From Polytrichum commune (taxonomy: Eukaryota > Streptophyta > Polytrichopsida > Polytrichales > Polytrichaceae), in contig OX485803.1 of NCBI GenBank assembly GCA_950295325.1, positions 67,473,554 through 67,537,553 on the forward strand: DNA of 64,000 bases. The letters run 5' to 3'. The position numbers and the translations under genes are program-made. Position 1 is the stretch's first letter. Each line of letters begins with the position of its first letter. Positions 13,371 to 26,003 of this stretch are shown here, piece after piece. Below the pieces are notes generated by a model. That model did no database searches and had not been told where the DNA came from. It saw only the letters and a list, made by a program, of their open reading frames with translations.

Positions 13371-14565
13371 TCAAGCTGTCACGTTTAGAGAATACACAGG
13401 TTCCCTGTTCGGGTACAACAAACCCCAATGTTTCTCACTACTTGGCCCTGTCTTCAAATCCTCATTGAACAACGCAAACAAAAACGTTGGCACAAACGTG
13501 TCTGGATGCAATGGTGTGCCGTGAGCAGATAAGACTTTGTTGATCAATCGTTGGTTGTAAGCTTGTGCGTTGGCAATGCTAGGGCCGACTTGAGTCGAAT
13601 CTCCTGCTGTAGGCCACCCGGTCTCACTTATGGCAAGTGGTAGCTCTCCGTAGCCGATTTTCGCCAAAGCTGAGTAGACCGCATCCAACTGAGTTTCAAA
13701 AATGTTGGTATACACATGGTTTCCATCAGTGATTTGGTTGATGGAAGGCTCGAGCATGTAGTAGCTTAAAGGGTATTGAACACGTTGGGTCCAATATGTC
13801 CAGATGGGGTGCCAGTTCAAAAACAGATAAGAATCTGTGGATTGCAGAAACTCAAACAAGGGGAGGAGGTATTGTTGGAGGTTAGAGCGAACTGTTGACG
13901 ACGAGGGTGTTGTAAGTGGAGGGATGGATGTCAACATCTCGAGCGTCACTGTGGTTGTGAGCTTCATTTTCTTTGCCCAGTTTCGCTTCACAAGTGATGT
14001 TTGTAGGTTTTGCATGGCCGGAACCACTGATTGCTCCATAGCCGGGGTTGTTTGGCCCCGAAAAACTTCATTCCCGACCACGATCATGACGATCTCAGCG
14101 GCTGGGTAGTAAGGCGCAATGTTTTCTTCGATCCACGTGTCAGCTGAGGCGGCACTTGAGGCAAGCTCCGTGATGTTTCCATTAGGGATGCCCACAACCA
14201 CCTCCAAACCCGAGTTTGCAAGTGCCGCGAGGATTGCTGCATCGGGTTCAAAAAGCTTTACCTTCTTGAAACCCATGGATTGGATCGAGGCCACGGCGTC
14301 GACCGGCTTCGGTAAATTGTCGCCAAGAGTTCCATAATTGATGCCCATGTTTGGGCTATTCAATATGCTCGCTGTGCAATACAAACAACGATTGTTTCTC
14401 ATTCTTCTTAATTAAAAGCAAATAACAGAAATATGATTGTATGTACATTCCATGCATGACTTAGAAAACTTCAAACACTTGGATAGTAGACAAAGTACCT
14501 GCATTACATGCTTGTGCACCAAACAACATCAAAAGCATGAGAAACACCATCCTAGATCCCTCCAT
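13371..14565 (-). CDS. Secreted glucan endo-1,3-beta-glucosidase, GH17 (2 exons)
   Basis: This is a family GH17 endo-beta-1,3-glucanase, which hydrolyses callose or fungal-wall beta-1,3-glucan in the apoplast. Exon 1 (14565-14499) encodes a hydrophobic signal peptide beginning MEGSRMVFLMLLMLFGAQA. The intron interrupts an Ala codon, and exon 2 (14371-13371) encodes the whole catalytic barrel, giving 355 aa in total. Visible landmarks are the mature N-terminus MGINYGTLGDNLPKP, the acid/base Glu in IVMIVVGNEVFRG, the nucleophile Glu in ISETGWPTAGD, and the terminal HWGLLYPNREPVYSLNVTA. It ends right after the catalytic domain, with no X8/CBM43 module and no GPI-anchor tail, so it resembles soluble pathogenesis-related or callose-remodelling enzymes. 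A signal-peptide intron at this place is common in plant GH17 genes. No lesion is seen. Confidence 0.94.
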
Positions 14566-15269
14566 AATTTGCTTGTCGGCTAATGAAGAAAGTCAGTACG
14601 TTGTGACTTACGTGTTCATGGTTGTTGTAATTTATAAGGTGCAAAACTTTGAAGGAACTTTACTTAAGTTTATTTTAAACATCAAATGTTTTCCTAATAT
14701 AGTTTATTTGATCCAAAACAATGTAGAATATATAACATTTGTACTTGTTTTAATAGTCACTTCACATTTCCTCTATATATCACAAGTAAAGTTTCACATA
14801 TACTTTAGCTCGACATACTATATTCCTATTTTTGTACCCTATTTATAAATTGAAATATAGCATACATGTTTAATCCAAAATTTAGGGTCTTCGGTCTTCA
14901 AAATGAGTCACAAGTTTAGATTTTCATACTTTGCCACAAGTAATATTTTCATAATAACACATGAAACATACACTAAACTTGGTTAATTAAATTGTTGGAC
15001 CAACCTACAGAGAAATGCATGGTATGAATACACAATACAAATTTTTCTATGAAAGAATATATGCAAATGATATCAAAATTGTAACTATCTTATAAATCGT
15101 TATTTGAACTCTCAACATGTACATAGGTAGAGTGATGTTTGGTGCACCATTTTGAGAGCCAAACATATTTGCACATTGGATTGAGCACTACCTCGATCAA
15201 TTGGAATACGACATGCGGAAAATTTATTTCAAAACATAATTACTCTACGAGTATTCATCAGAACACTCA
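14566..15269. other. Gene-free stretch upstream of the glucanase
   Basis: AT-rich sequence that should contain the glucanase promoter. I recognise no gene or repeat. Confidence 0.4.
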
Positions 15270-15768
15270 GGACCACTTCACACACGAGCCAAGAGCTGTG
15301 ACCATAAAATTGTGAGAGCCCAAAAGAAAGTGTCCAAAGACCGTACCAAGACACCTCCAAAATCATGTAGGGTGGTCACATGCCCTCAAGTGTATTGTGA
15401 AGTCATATGTGACCAGACCCTCAACCAATTGCTAATTTAATAAATTTCTATTCATGCGGGTCCTCACACATGGTAGAATAAAATAAATCAATGGTTGTGA
15501 GCATTTGGATTGCTATGGTCTCCCGGTGTTGTGTTAGGCCTACATCCAAGAGGTGATTTTTGAAAATAGTCCAAGGAACTATGAATCATGATCCATTTGA
15601 TGCCATGTAGAATTTCATGTAGATTTGACATCCATCTTGCATTCACATACTCCGTTGGTTCCTCAAGCGTGGTGTGAAGCGAACTTGGACCGGCTCCGCC
15701 TTTTCCACCAATGAGTGTGCTTGAAGTGCAATGGTCACGGGCTCTCAGTCTCGTGTATGAAGTGGCCC
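15270..15768. mobile_element. MITE copy 1 (TIRs, TCA target duplication)
   Basis: A 499 bp non-coding element whose ends are imperfect inverted repeats of about 35 bp. The left end reads GGACCACTTCACACACGAG, and the complement of the right end reads GGGCCACTTCATACACGAG. It is flanked by TCA on both sides (15267-15269 and 15769-15771). A diverged full-length copy lies at 29182-29683. A 3 bp TNA duplication with GGG/GGC-starting TIRs is typical of the PIF/Harbinger superfamily; CACTA is less likely because the ends do not start CACTA. Confidence 0.87.
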
Positions 15769-16099
15769 TCAGAGCGAACACGTCCCAGCAGGGATCATAT
15801 TCTCTATCCAAGCGAAAACCTAACCCTAACTCAGCCCTCTTTCTCCATATAGAGAGGCTTCACATTCCTCGTTTCATCATCGGCCGCGCTCGGTCTGCAC
15901 AAGTGTGTGTTGAAGCGTCATCTAGAGTACCGTCAAGCTGTTGGAAGTAGTTAAATCTTCTGACGAATGTGTCATTTTATTGGGTGTACAAGTTTGCACC
16001 GTATTGGTGTTCGGAACGGCAGTCACAGGTGTAGAAGTCTTCACGAGTAGTAAGGTTGGGATGCAAAATATGGCCGATGATTACAACACATCAATATAC

Positions 16100-18400
16100 C
16101 ATCTTTCGGATCGTAGTTCACCTCAAGGTGGTGACGATTTTGTTACGTATGATGGCCTCTGATGTCTGCAATGTCATTTTATCTGCTTGGTTTCTTTTGA
16201 TGTTTGTGTTCTCGAGTTGTTGCTTCTGAGAAATCCTGCACCAGAAGGCTGAGGCCGGGGATCATCATGATCTGATCTCTTCAATGGTTGCAGGTACAGC
16301 AACTGCATCATTTTTAGGTGGTGAGTCAGTGGCTATCAATGTCACCAGGTTCAATCCGTGGTGCTATAGTGTTTTGGTAACTCTGTACTCTTTGTGTCAT
16401 TTTGTATACCTTGGAGCTTGGGAAAAATATGGCGACCCAAAGTTCAGGGTTTATGGCTTTGCTACTCAGGCAGTGGCTTTGGTATGATGAAGAGTGGCGA
16501 CAATTATCAAAATTGAAGATTGACTTAAGTTGCGAGTTGCAAATTGCTGAGGAGCTTCGTGCTCACAGAGTGTTTTCCTTTCTTCCCTGATCTGGGTTCA
16601 TGTTGAAAATACTCGTTGACCACGGAACCCATCCGCAATATGTTGAAATGGTAGAAACAGCAAGAGGACTGGTCTTGAAGAGATTACCGTTTCTATTGTG
16701 AAACGGAAACGAAACAGTAAAAACCTAACTAGCTCTCAGATCGTAGTGCAGATCCGGGTTGTGGTGATTTTGTTACATATGATGGCCTCTACATCCACAC
16801 TTATCAATTCCTGGGTGTTTCAGTTTTCTGTCTTCTCGAGTTGTTGCTTCTGAGAAATCCTGCACAAGAAGGCTGAGACCAGGGATCATCATGATCTGGT
16901 CTCTTCAATAGTTGTAGGTACAGCAACTGCATCATTTTTAGGTGGTGAGCCATTGGCTATCAATGTCAACAGGTTCAATCCGTGGTGCCATAGTCTTCAC
17001 CTAGCTGTGATGTATTCTACTATCTGTGCAACGTCGACTGAAATCTGTCAGTGTGTGGTATCTTAATACTCTAAAGTCCGGGAATTAAACTAACTGATGT
17101 GATACGAATACAGCAATGTGCTGAGATGGTAGAAACCATTTGATAAGTGTTCATGCATAGGATGCATTTAGAAACGAATCGAAACATTGCAAAAATATGG
17201 TCGATGATTGCACATCCAAATACCATCTTGCGGACTATAGTTCACGTTTGGGCAGTGATGGTTGTGATGGCCTGTGATGTACATTATCAATTTCTACGTT
17301 GGTCCTTCATTTTTTCTCATTTGTATTCTCGCGATGTTGCTTCTGGGGATCCTGCGTCAGAAGGCTGAGGTCAGGGATCGTCATGATCTGGTCTCTTCGA
17401 TGGTTGTAGGTGCAGAAACTGCATCATTTTTAGGTGGTGAGCCACTGGCTATCAATGCCAACAGGTTCAATCCGTGGTGCTATAATCAACACTTAACTAT
17501 GATATAGTCTATTTGTGCAACCTTAACTAAAGAATCTATAAGTTTTGAGACTTGCATAAGATTCCGTTTATTTAAGTTAGGGTTTAATGGTTCTGCTACC
17601 CAGTCAGAGTATGATATGATCAGAGTATCAATAATCGTCAACTGAAAATTTACTTCGAATTACAAATTGCTAAGGACCTTCGTCCTTACAGAAGGTTTTT
17701 TTTCCTTCCTTCATATCTCTTAGGACATGTTGTACTCATTGACCTCAAAACCAATTCTCAATAAATTGAGATGGAAGGAGCAATGGGTGGAAACAATGTT
17801 GAGGAGAGGGTAAGAACCATGGTTTATGGTAGAATGGGTGATGATATATGACCATCATCATGCCATCTTTCAGATTGCAGTTCACCTTAGGGCGGTTACG
17901 ATTTCTTCTCTTATTGACGGCCCCATCATTTAAACATTGTTCGACGCTTTTTTATGTTATTGTTGAAGTCCTCTTGTAGGTTTAGGTTGGTGAACGATGT
18001 TGTGTCAACTTCGTTACTTTTTTGTGCAAGAATTTGTCTGGTGTTTTCGTTCGTCACATCCTGTACCGGAAGGCTGAGTCCAAGGATTACATGATCTGGT
18101 CTCTTCAACGGTTGCAGGTACAAGAACTGGATCATTTCAAGGTGGTGAGCCACTGTCGGTCAATGCCAACAGGTTCAATCCGTGGTTCTACATTTGTGAA
18201 ACTCCGCTACCCTTACTACCCTTTCATGTCTAAACCCTAAACCCTAAATGCATGCATTGGTTTTGCACTGACATTACTGGCCCAGAAGGCTAAGTTAAGG
18301 GATTCTATGCCCTGATTTTTTTAATGATTGCATGTATATAAATTCCTTCATGCTTAGGTGGTGGGTGTCTCTCAGGTTCATCAGGTTCAATCATTGTGCA
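16100..18400 (+). repeat. Five-copy degenerate repeat array of unknown nature
   Basis: Five blocks, near 16235-16370, 16860-16995, 17350-17485, 18062-18190 and 18283-18395, share AGAAGGCTGAGG, CATGATCTGGTCTCTTC, AACTGCATCATTTTTAGGTG and AGGTTCAATCCGTGGT in the same order. Wider homology (for example GTTACGTATGATGGCCTCT upstream, and a downstream block around AGTTGCGAGTTGCAAATTGC) shows segmental tandem duplication with a pitch of roughly 490-650 bp. The last copy is the most decayed. GTTCAATCC fits an RNA polymerase III B-box (GWTCRANNC), but I cannot fold a convincing tRNA. No frame stays open across the units. Confidence 0.8.
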
Positions 18401-18545
18401 ACGTTGAAATCCATCTCGAAAATTCATTATCACTTTCCCATGGCAAAACTTCCCTCCAATCGCAAAATCTAGAATTGGGTACCCCAACCTCTGCAAATCA
18501 AACTTAGATCAAGGATGGTTGTTTCTAAAATCCACATTTGTGCTT

Positions 18546-18713
18546 ATGCTTGTGCTTGTGCTTGTGATCTCAGACCCAGCAAGCTGCAACCATTTACCAA
18601 ATTTCATTGTCACATACCCAGCCTGGAATCAAGCCTGCCCGTTAAGAGGAGAAAACAAAGACCTTGTTATGATCAAAGGAGAGGAGTGTTTTCTTGAAAG
18701 AGGGTTGTCCTAA
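18546..18713 (+). CDS. Possible small secreted peptide (weak)
   Basis: An ORF of 55 aa starting MLVLVLVISDPASCNHLPN has a short hydrophobic start followed by a polar segment with three Cys. The reading frame is open further upstream without an ATG, and a leader exon could exist. I do not recognise the peptide. It could equally be a chance ORF, because the CTTGTG repeat encodes the hydrophobic stretch. Confidence 0.18.
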   Translation: MLVLVLVISDPASCNHLPNFIVTYPAWNQACPLRGENKDLVMIKGEECFLERGLS

Positions 18714-20688
18714 ACTTTGCGCAACTGCCTTCCATTGCTGAAGTGACTTAAAGGAGGTGTCGGAGTGACAGACACCTCTTTGTGGTGACAACCATAATTA
18801 TCGACCTGTTTTCACCGACCTCTTGTTTAATTGAATCGATAAGTACAATGGGATAATTTTTTTCTTGGCTTCCATGCCCCCAATAAAAACAAGATCCAAT
18901 TTCACAATCTCAATTTTACATGACATCTACATCATGATCAATATCGCGAAACAATTCTAGTTTGACAGCACACTTACAATATGTTAATTGGAAATTCACT
19001 TCCAAGTTTCTCATGTCTCAGGAATACCTAACGACAACCCAATCCTTCAGTTGGAAACTGCAAGAAAAATGGATGAGAATGCTTGAAACTATTTTCAAGC
19101 CTTTATTCCTTATCATGGAGTTTATCGTATCCAACAGACTAGACTACCTGTACTAAGGTACAGGGTCCTTGAACCAACACTTTAAGCTGTGGCACATACA
19201 TATGGCTATGTGGTTGATGCAGAAAATATATACTCATTTTAGCCTTTGAGCTAAACATAGGTATAAAGAATGTAAAAATATTTTTAACCCTTAATTGAAT
19301 ATTTGATCAAATCCACTAGCTTTCTTAAACCGATCCCAGGGGTCAGTGTATGATGACCTTGCATATGATGAGGATACCCCTCTTCATTGCCTAGAATCGA
19401 CACAAGCTTGCCTAGAACTAACACAACATAGTTGGGTACTAAACCTAACCTAGATCAAAGCTCAACATGGTCACCTCCATGATCCCACCCGGTTGGGTTG
19501 TAAAACCATCCCCTTGCATCCAAGGTACCGGCCTCCCTTTGTACTTATAACCAACCCCTGTATAGAATGGCTTTTGGGTGGAGTCTTCGTTTTAACACAT
19601 TCTACCTTAATATGCACTGCTTTCCATATAATGTAATCAATAAAAACAATTCATAAGATGCTCTGGCCACATGGAGCCATGTGTCACATTCAATTGTGTA
19701 CTGTGTGATGACTATAATCTAAAAGGCCCTCAATAGACCTCAATCCATTGCAAATATTTGAAGTCCATATGATGTTATGATCCATCTCTAGTCGTTCAAA
19801 CTTGATACTTCCACATGTAATTTGCCGTTAATTTTTGGCAAGTGTCGGGTATGTGCCTACCTTTGAAAATTGTTGTGTACAATTCATTGAGGGGGTTCAA
19901 GAACAAATGATTGTTCACCTGCTCAAAATTGCAACCAAAAAGAGTTGAGAAAAATATGGTTACTAGCTCTTTAATATACACTTAACCTCTAAAGACCATG
20001 CTCCCAAATTTATGATGAGATAGTTCATAATTTACTTGTGATATATGAAGACCTTCCTTAAAATTATATAGTTTGAATTTTTGAAAGATGACAAGATTGA
20101 AGGAAAGTGTTCATGGGATCTAATCAAATGTTATCAATTACAACAACACCATCTATCTAAACATTGCTAAAGTGACATTGCAATTCTTGTGAGTAATTCT
20201 TAGCATTAATCCCTTAGAAAAGATTTATAAAATTTGATTACACATTTAACAAGCTACTATGTTCTATTTAAAATACAAACAAGGGAAACTTAATGCAAAA
20301 GGGTGTGCAGACAAGTCTAGTATAAAAATGTATAAGTAACATGCAATATAGGTACAAGCTGAAGAAAATTATAGGAATGGTTAAAAGCTTGCTTTTTATG
20401 TTGATTTCCCAAGACATCTCAACCAAGTGAATCAAGCATTCAATCAATGTTGAACTCTAGGCTTTAGTCAAAATATGACATTGCATCTAGATCGAATGGT
20501 ATGCATTTCCAATTGACAAACATAACATTATTGAACTACCTCGATTTGTTTTAAGGTCCCTAGGAACCGGAGGGATCCTAAACATGTTCAACTCAAATTA
20601 AACATGTACAGGATGCTTAGCATCTTTAGCTTTCGGTGCACATATGAGAAGCCTAGCATGGGTATGATTATTTATGGAAGAGAATATG
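18714..20688. other. Gene-free AT-rich stretch
   Basis: No ORF with a recognisable domain, and no clear tandem or inverted repeat seen. Confidence 0.4.
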
Positions 20689-21937
20689 CTAGACTTGAAG
20701 TTCAATGATGTTATTTATGTTTCCTAGCAACACTTGACCTTTGATGTGTCGCAACTCTTTGCAAATGTTGTCAAAAGTAGGTCTAATACCGGGTTTGACA
20801 TCCCGACATCGCACAAGAAGGGCCGCCAAGCTGATTAAGCATGACTCGGGTAACTCGGGCCGCCAGTGCTCCTCCTTCACACTTCGCTTCATTTCATTGA
20901 ACCACGGGATGCCATGAAAAGGGTCTCGACCTCTCAAGATTTCGTAGCACGTCAAAGCAAAACTATACACATCCACTTTAAACGGGAAGCCGAGCGTCTC
21001 GAGCGGAATTAAGTGGAATTAAGTCGATGTTTGATCCATCGCTAGCTCTTGATGCTATAAAGCTCGGGCGCCATCCACCTTGAGGTCCCTATGTTTTGTG
21101 GGTGTTGGGCAGTTGTTCAGTTCCGTTCCTTCGATTTTGAAGGCCCGAAGTCGCCGACCTTGAGGTGCAGATGAAACGATTCAGTGCTTGAACCGCGCTT
21201 CACTAGCACATTACTCGATTTGAGGTCCCGGTGCACCACACGGCGCTCATGCAAGAACCGCATGCCTCCGCAATTTGGAGCATTTAATCTAGGGCGATGT
21301 AGAGAGGGAGGAACATGTTTGCCGTTTTTTCCGAGTAAAGAGACCGTTCAATAAAAGTTTGCAAACTCTCGTCCATTTTCTCCATCACAAGCCGCCCGCT
21401 CTTGTCCTTGTCGATTGCCGTGCAAAGCGCTTGCACAACATGGGGGTGTTTAAAGCTCGTTGCGATCGCCGACTCTTGCTCGAATGCTATTTTGTCGGTG
21501 TGTGGGAATAGCTTTACAGCCACCATTCGCCCCATCCAATTGGAAAGATACACTTTCTCTGCGACTTTGGCTCCCAATGTGAGTTCATTCGGGTCCACCG
21601 TCCACGCGGGAGCCTCGTGACGTGATGCATCGCTTATATTTTTTGGAAGACAACTCGCATCACGTATCGCGAGCGCTTCCAAATTATTAGATATGATCAT
21701 CAACTTTTTCGACCACGTCTTGACAAGAGACTTATTAGTCGGAGATACACCCTTTGTTGTTCCCTCCAGCGCGTGCTCCACCTTCGCTCTAAAGCCATCC
21801 CGGTCCTGCTCTTGAAGATTTTTCATAAGAGAGTACTCGAATATGAGTCTTGTTACATTGATTACCTTCCAAGAAAACTCCCTGAAAAGTTCTTGGTATC
21901 TATTGATTTTCGTGGGAGCCACGGAGATTACAGTCAC
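20689..21937 (-). pseudogene. Broken Ser/Thr or Tyr-like plant protein kinase
   Basis: The pieces of one kinase lie in three frames. The first ORF (21937-21284) has an N-terminal helical region of about 110 residues, then a degenerate Gly-rich loop, the ATP-binding Lys in MVAVKLFPH and the start of the C-lobe (VMEKMDESLQTFIERSLY). It stops after LPLYIALD. The next piece, in another frame, keeps the catalytic loop HRDLKSSN (about 21215-21238) and the metal-binding DFG (about 21150), then hits a stop, continues through APELY and hits another stop. The last ORF (20976-20689) holds DVYSFALTCYEILRGRDPF and the C-lobe end. A 10 bp tandem duplication (GGAATTAAGT twice, 21005-21024) lies at the final break. 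Several independent lesions argue for a pseudogene rather than missed introns. Confidence 0.83.
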
Positions 21938-24562
21938 TACAGCCTCCTTGGCTCTTCGCCTTAATAAGTTGAAAATTCGCTACTGGAGTATAGTGGGCTT
22001 AATTAGCGTCGGAGGTATGAGGCTGGTTCACAGTCCCTCTGCCTATCTCTGAAGGTGTAAGGGAAGCATCTTCAAATGTCAAAGGAGCGACGTTTGTTCC
22101 CATCTGCTACTTTTAAGGCGCCGGCACTGTATGGCAGCGATTAACTCGGAGGGTTACGAACCTCTCCTAAGACACGCAGAGCGTGTATAAACATGCATGG
22201 AACATTTACTACCCTGAAACTCCGGTACTGTTAATGCGAAACAACTTCATTTACCTGGACACCTCCTCGATACGTCGAAAAATGTTAGTCACGAGCACCA
22301 CAGAATTCACGGTATGAACCCCCCTACTTACTAAGGACTAGGTGCACACAACTACAGCCACTAAATTTACAACAACTTGCAATGAGTTCACTTAAATGTT
22401 AAGCACCTCTCTCGGCAGATTATACGTCAAGAATAGCTAAATGACTTTTACAATGCCGAGCACACCTAGGTATCGAATGCCACGTTCTCTGACGCTTAGC
22501 CGCTGGAAGCAGTGAAGTCGTCCTTGAGCATACTGTAGAAACCCAAAGTTAGGAGCAATCTCCTCTTGCTTCAGTTTTCAATGTCCATGCCCAGGTTCCA
22601 GCAATGAGCAGCCTGCGAAGAAGACGGTTGCACTTCAAGAATCCGAGTGTGGTTCAAGACGTTTGCCCTGATGGCCTCCCTGTCGGCGCAGGTTTGAGAA
22701 TTCCGAAGCTGGAGAAGAATTTCAGCAGTGGCGCAATTGATCGAGCTTGCAGGCCTCTAGCACTCTTTCGGCAATTTCGATTGCACAGGAAACGGCCTCC
22801 TTCTCTGGATACTCACGTGTAATATTTGAAGCGGTCAAGGGTGGGCCAGCCATCTCATACCCAACACAATCATAGGGTAGATGGTTGCTCGTCTTGACAC
22901 AGACAACTCTCCTCGGCCAGAGCCGGCAGCCAGAGTAAGCGACCAAAATTTTTTATCACTCTCTTCTTTGCTTTGAATGTTGGATACTGCTGTAGAATTG
23001 GGCACCAATGACCCCACTGTTGGAAATTGAATCTTCTTTTAGACACGCATCATTGTGATAAAGTCTAGTTTTTCCGAGGGGTGGGACAACATGATCAGGA
23101 TGACAAGGTCGCACAGTAGATTTGCCGCCGAATTTGTTGTTTAAGAGGCAGGAGCTGAAGGGACCGAAACCATGCATGGCCAGGAGTCTGTCGGCAATGG
23201 CAATATCGACATCGAAGAGAGTATAGACAGTAGTAGTGTTTCATTTCGATGTGCACGTCGAGGATAGGTGATTATAGCAGACTTGTACTTATGTGGCGGG
23301 AGAAGGATTGCAGCTGTGTAGGCTATCGAGTATTATGCCCCTTCACCTGGCTCTAACTAATACCAGTGGGGAACCTAAAACCTAGAGGCCACCTCGGAAG
23401 TGAAACTATTCACAGCGCACTCAGGGTCGGAGCAGCTTTTCGCAGCAGACCTACTATTTTGGTGATAATACTTTACTTTGTTTTCTCACCTGGTCTGCGT
23501 TATATGTTCATCAGCAACCACCTAGGCAGATACAAATAGAAATTGACTCACCTTCTTACCTGAACGACATCATGTAGTTACGCTCGCCTTCTCTCCTCTG
23601 TCCACCTGTGCTTCGGAGTCTTCAATGCCTTCATTAATATGAGATGCAAGGTAGAGAACAGACTCGAAGTAGGATTTTCCTGAGGATTGTGCACATCTGA
23701 GACCGTAAAACGAAATTGCTGAGAATTTAGAGCAGCTGCCATGGTTCAAAGAGATCTGAGACACACAAGAAACCAATCACAATCACAGAGGCTTGGCTGA
23801 AATCTGTGACGCTTGAAATTCCAGATTGAGGCTTCATGAAAATGTGGATAGCTGTGTAGAAATCGCCGAGGCTTCATAGGCATCTGGGCGTTTCATTTTC
23901 ATAGGCATCTGTGAAAACAAGTTAAAACAGAGGTCAGGCTTCATCCACGTGAGCTTAGATACCGACCCCATGGCTCTGTCTCGGCCAACACAGGTAGGTA
24001 GGCCAGCTGCAACCTTAAATAAAGATTTATTTTTTCAAGACCTGGCCTGACATTCTAATGAAATCTGCATCACCTTCAAACTGATATCTTGAGCTGCATC
24101 CAACGCCGTAAACGAGCAGGCACCCAGCTCCGAGCTCGTTCCTCGGTGCTGCCACAACCTGCAGTCACCGGGCACAACTTCGATTCGACCGCAACCACCC
24201 TCCTTCCACCTCGCGCTTCGATGCAGCGACACCCTTCAATTGCAATTGCAGCCTATAAGCGACCTCCTGATAGAACACCCGTTTGCTTCGCAAGCAAGCA
24301 AGTCCTTTCTTCGGATGGAGCGATTCAGAGCTTCGCAGATACACGACAGCGGGTCACGCCTTTGGTTATGGGTTAAATTGAGGTCATGGCGATGAAGGTG
24401 CGTGTGCAAGTTCTCATTTTTGAACTGATGAATTCGACGCAGGGGTGAGGGGCTGATCACACCGGCCACTACTGGCACCATCCGCCGGCATCTCCAACTG
24501 TAATACAGTCTAACTTACGATACTCACACAATTTTTGCATGACCAAATTTTTTAGTTCAAAA
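21938..24562. other. Gene-free stretch of mixed composition
   Basis: It is less AT-rich than its surroundings. Short minus-strand ORFs between 22722 and 23177 and at 23570-23776 are tidy, but I match them to no family. They may be old exons or chance. Confidence 0.35.
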
Positions 24563-25047
24563 CTCCCTCTTTTATACAACTACGACACTCGATAGTGTCA
24601 CATTTAGATTCTCCGTTTTGTCATATTAAAGAGGGATTCAATGCTAAACTTCCTTTCCTCTATGTTATGTACATCTAAAATACATCCATTTTCACTTATC
24701 AACTACTTGGGAACTTCACTTATCATTGGGAGCTTTATGATAATTAGGGTGACTAGTGCAAAATGGACATGGTTAGGGCTAGAGTGGCGTGCAACACCAG
24801 AGATCTTTGAACTCTTATTTCAAGAGCTCTTGAAAATATTTGTATTTTTTTGGAGTAATAAGTTATCTTTCATACCACCTATATTGCTTAAGCTTGTTGT
24901 ATATATTTTTAAGCTCATATTACTTATGTTTTTGTATTCCCTCGATAATACAACAACTTTACGTCATTTGTCATATTAATGATAAGACAACACGTCGATA
25001 ATACAATTTTTTTTGTGTTTCCCAAACGTGTCATACTAAAGAGGGAG
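24563..25047. mobile_element. Non-autonomous mariner/pogo-type element
   Basis: A 485 bp element bounded by CTCCCTCTTTTATACAAC at the left and, complementary at the right, CTCCCTCTTTAGTATGAC. Its right ~270 bp match, in inverted orientation, the end of the pogo-like element at 37149-37420; shared blocks include TCTTTGAACTCTTATTTCAA and the terminal TTTGGGAAACACA region. It has no transposase, so it looks like an internally deleted derivative. I could not confirm a TA target duplication. Confidence 0.75.
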
Positions 25048-25529
25048 AATACTAATGTGAAAAGTGATGGACCAACATCTAATTCTCAATTTAATCCCCA
25101 ACAATTTCACGGCTGGAATCGAATGAAAATTTTGGTGTGATCGGGGCATGAGAGTTGTCTTAAAGGAGCAAAGGAGTGGTTGTTGCGATGAATGCTCAAT
25201 GGAGCCTGCCACATGACATTGGCAGTTGCCTACAAACTTGGGCCCCTTTTGGATGTTTAGTAAACTCACCATATCAAGCTAGTTTAGCTAATACGGGGCC
25301 TGGCCAATGAGTGGGTTTGCATGTGGGTTCCTTTGGGTGCCTGAAACTCAGGCTCAAATATAAGTAGCACCTGCATGTTCGGTAAATGATGCTTAAAAAC
25401 TTTGGTCTTAGTAACGCCACCTAGGATTGCCACCTAGGATGCAAGGGAGGAGCGAAACTCAGGTAGGCATAACAAACTTCTAGGCTAAAACTTTTCAAAC
25501 CTTGGACAACTAACCAACTAATTCAACTA

Positions 25530-26003
25530 TTAGTTAACAGTTGCCTTTCGTAACTATAGTTGTTCGTGATTTGATCTACCAAAAAATGTAGTTAACTATA
25601 GTTGTTTTAATTTTGGTCTACCAAAAAATCTAGTTAACTATAGTTCTATCTAGTTAACTAAAGTTGAGCGCAGCCTGCAATGTAGTATTAGGACAAATCA
25701 AAACATCTATATCTTTTCCTTTCTCTTTTCATTCAAAAATTGTAAATTTGGGGCCTAATTCCATTTGTGACTTGGACTTAATCAACACCCAATGAGCACA
25801 CCCTATAAATTAGTTATAATAATTATAAAATAGGGTGTTATATAGTTACACACAAAAATCAACTATAGTTGTTTTTGAATTTGGTCTTGAATTTTTCTAG
25901 TTAATTATAGTTGTTTTTCAAATCGGTTTGAAAATATTCCACTTAACTATATTTGTTCCCTAAAATGTATTGAAAAAAAAATAGTCAACTATATTTATTT
26001 TGG
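25530..26003. repeat. Clustered TAGTTAACTATAGTTG motifs
   Basis: At least eight copies or variants of (T)AGTTAACTATAGTTGTTTT occur in two clusters (about 25530-25670 and 25850-26003). Many are followed by TTTGGTCT or CTACCAAAAAAT. The core GTTAAC is itself palindromic. Possible subterminal repeats of an unrecognised DNA transposon. Confidence 0.7.

Noticed and set aside
16300-18195. tRNA gene cluster suggested by GGTTCAATCC
   Set aside because: The T-arm pairs only partly, no acceptor or anticodon stem can be formed, and the stem is not conserved between copies.
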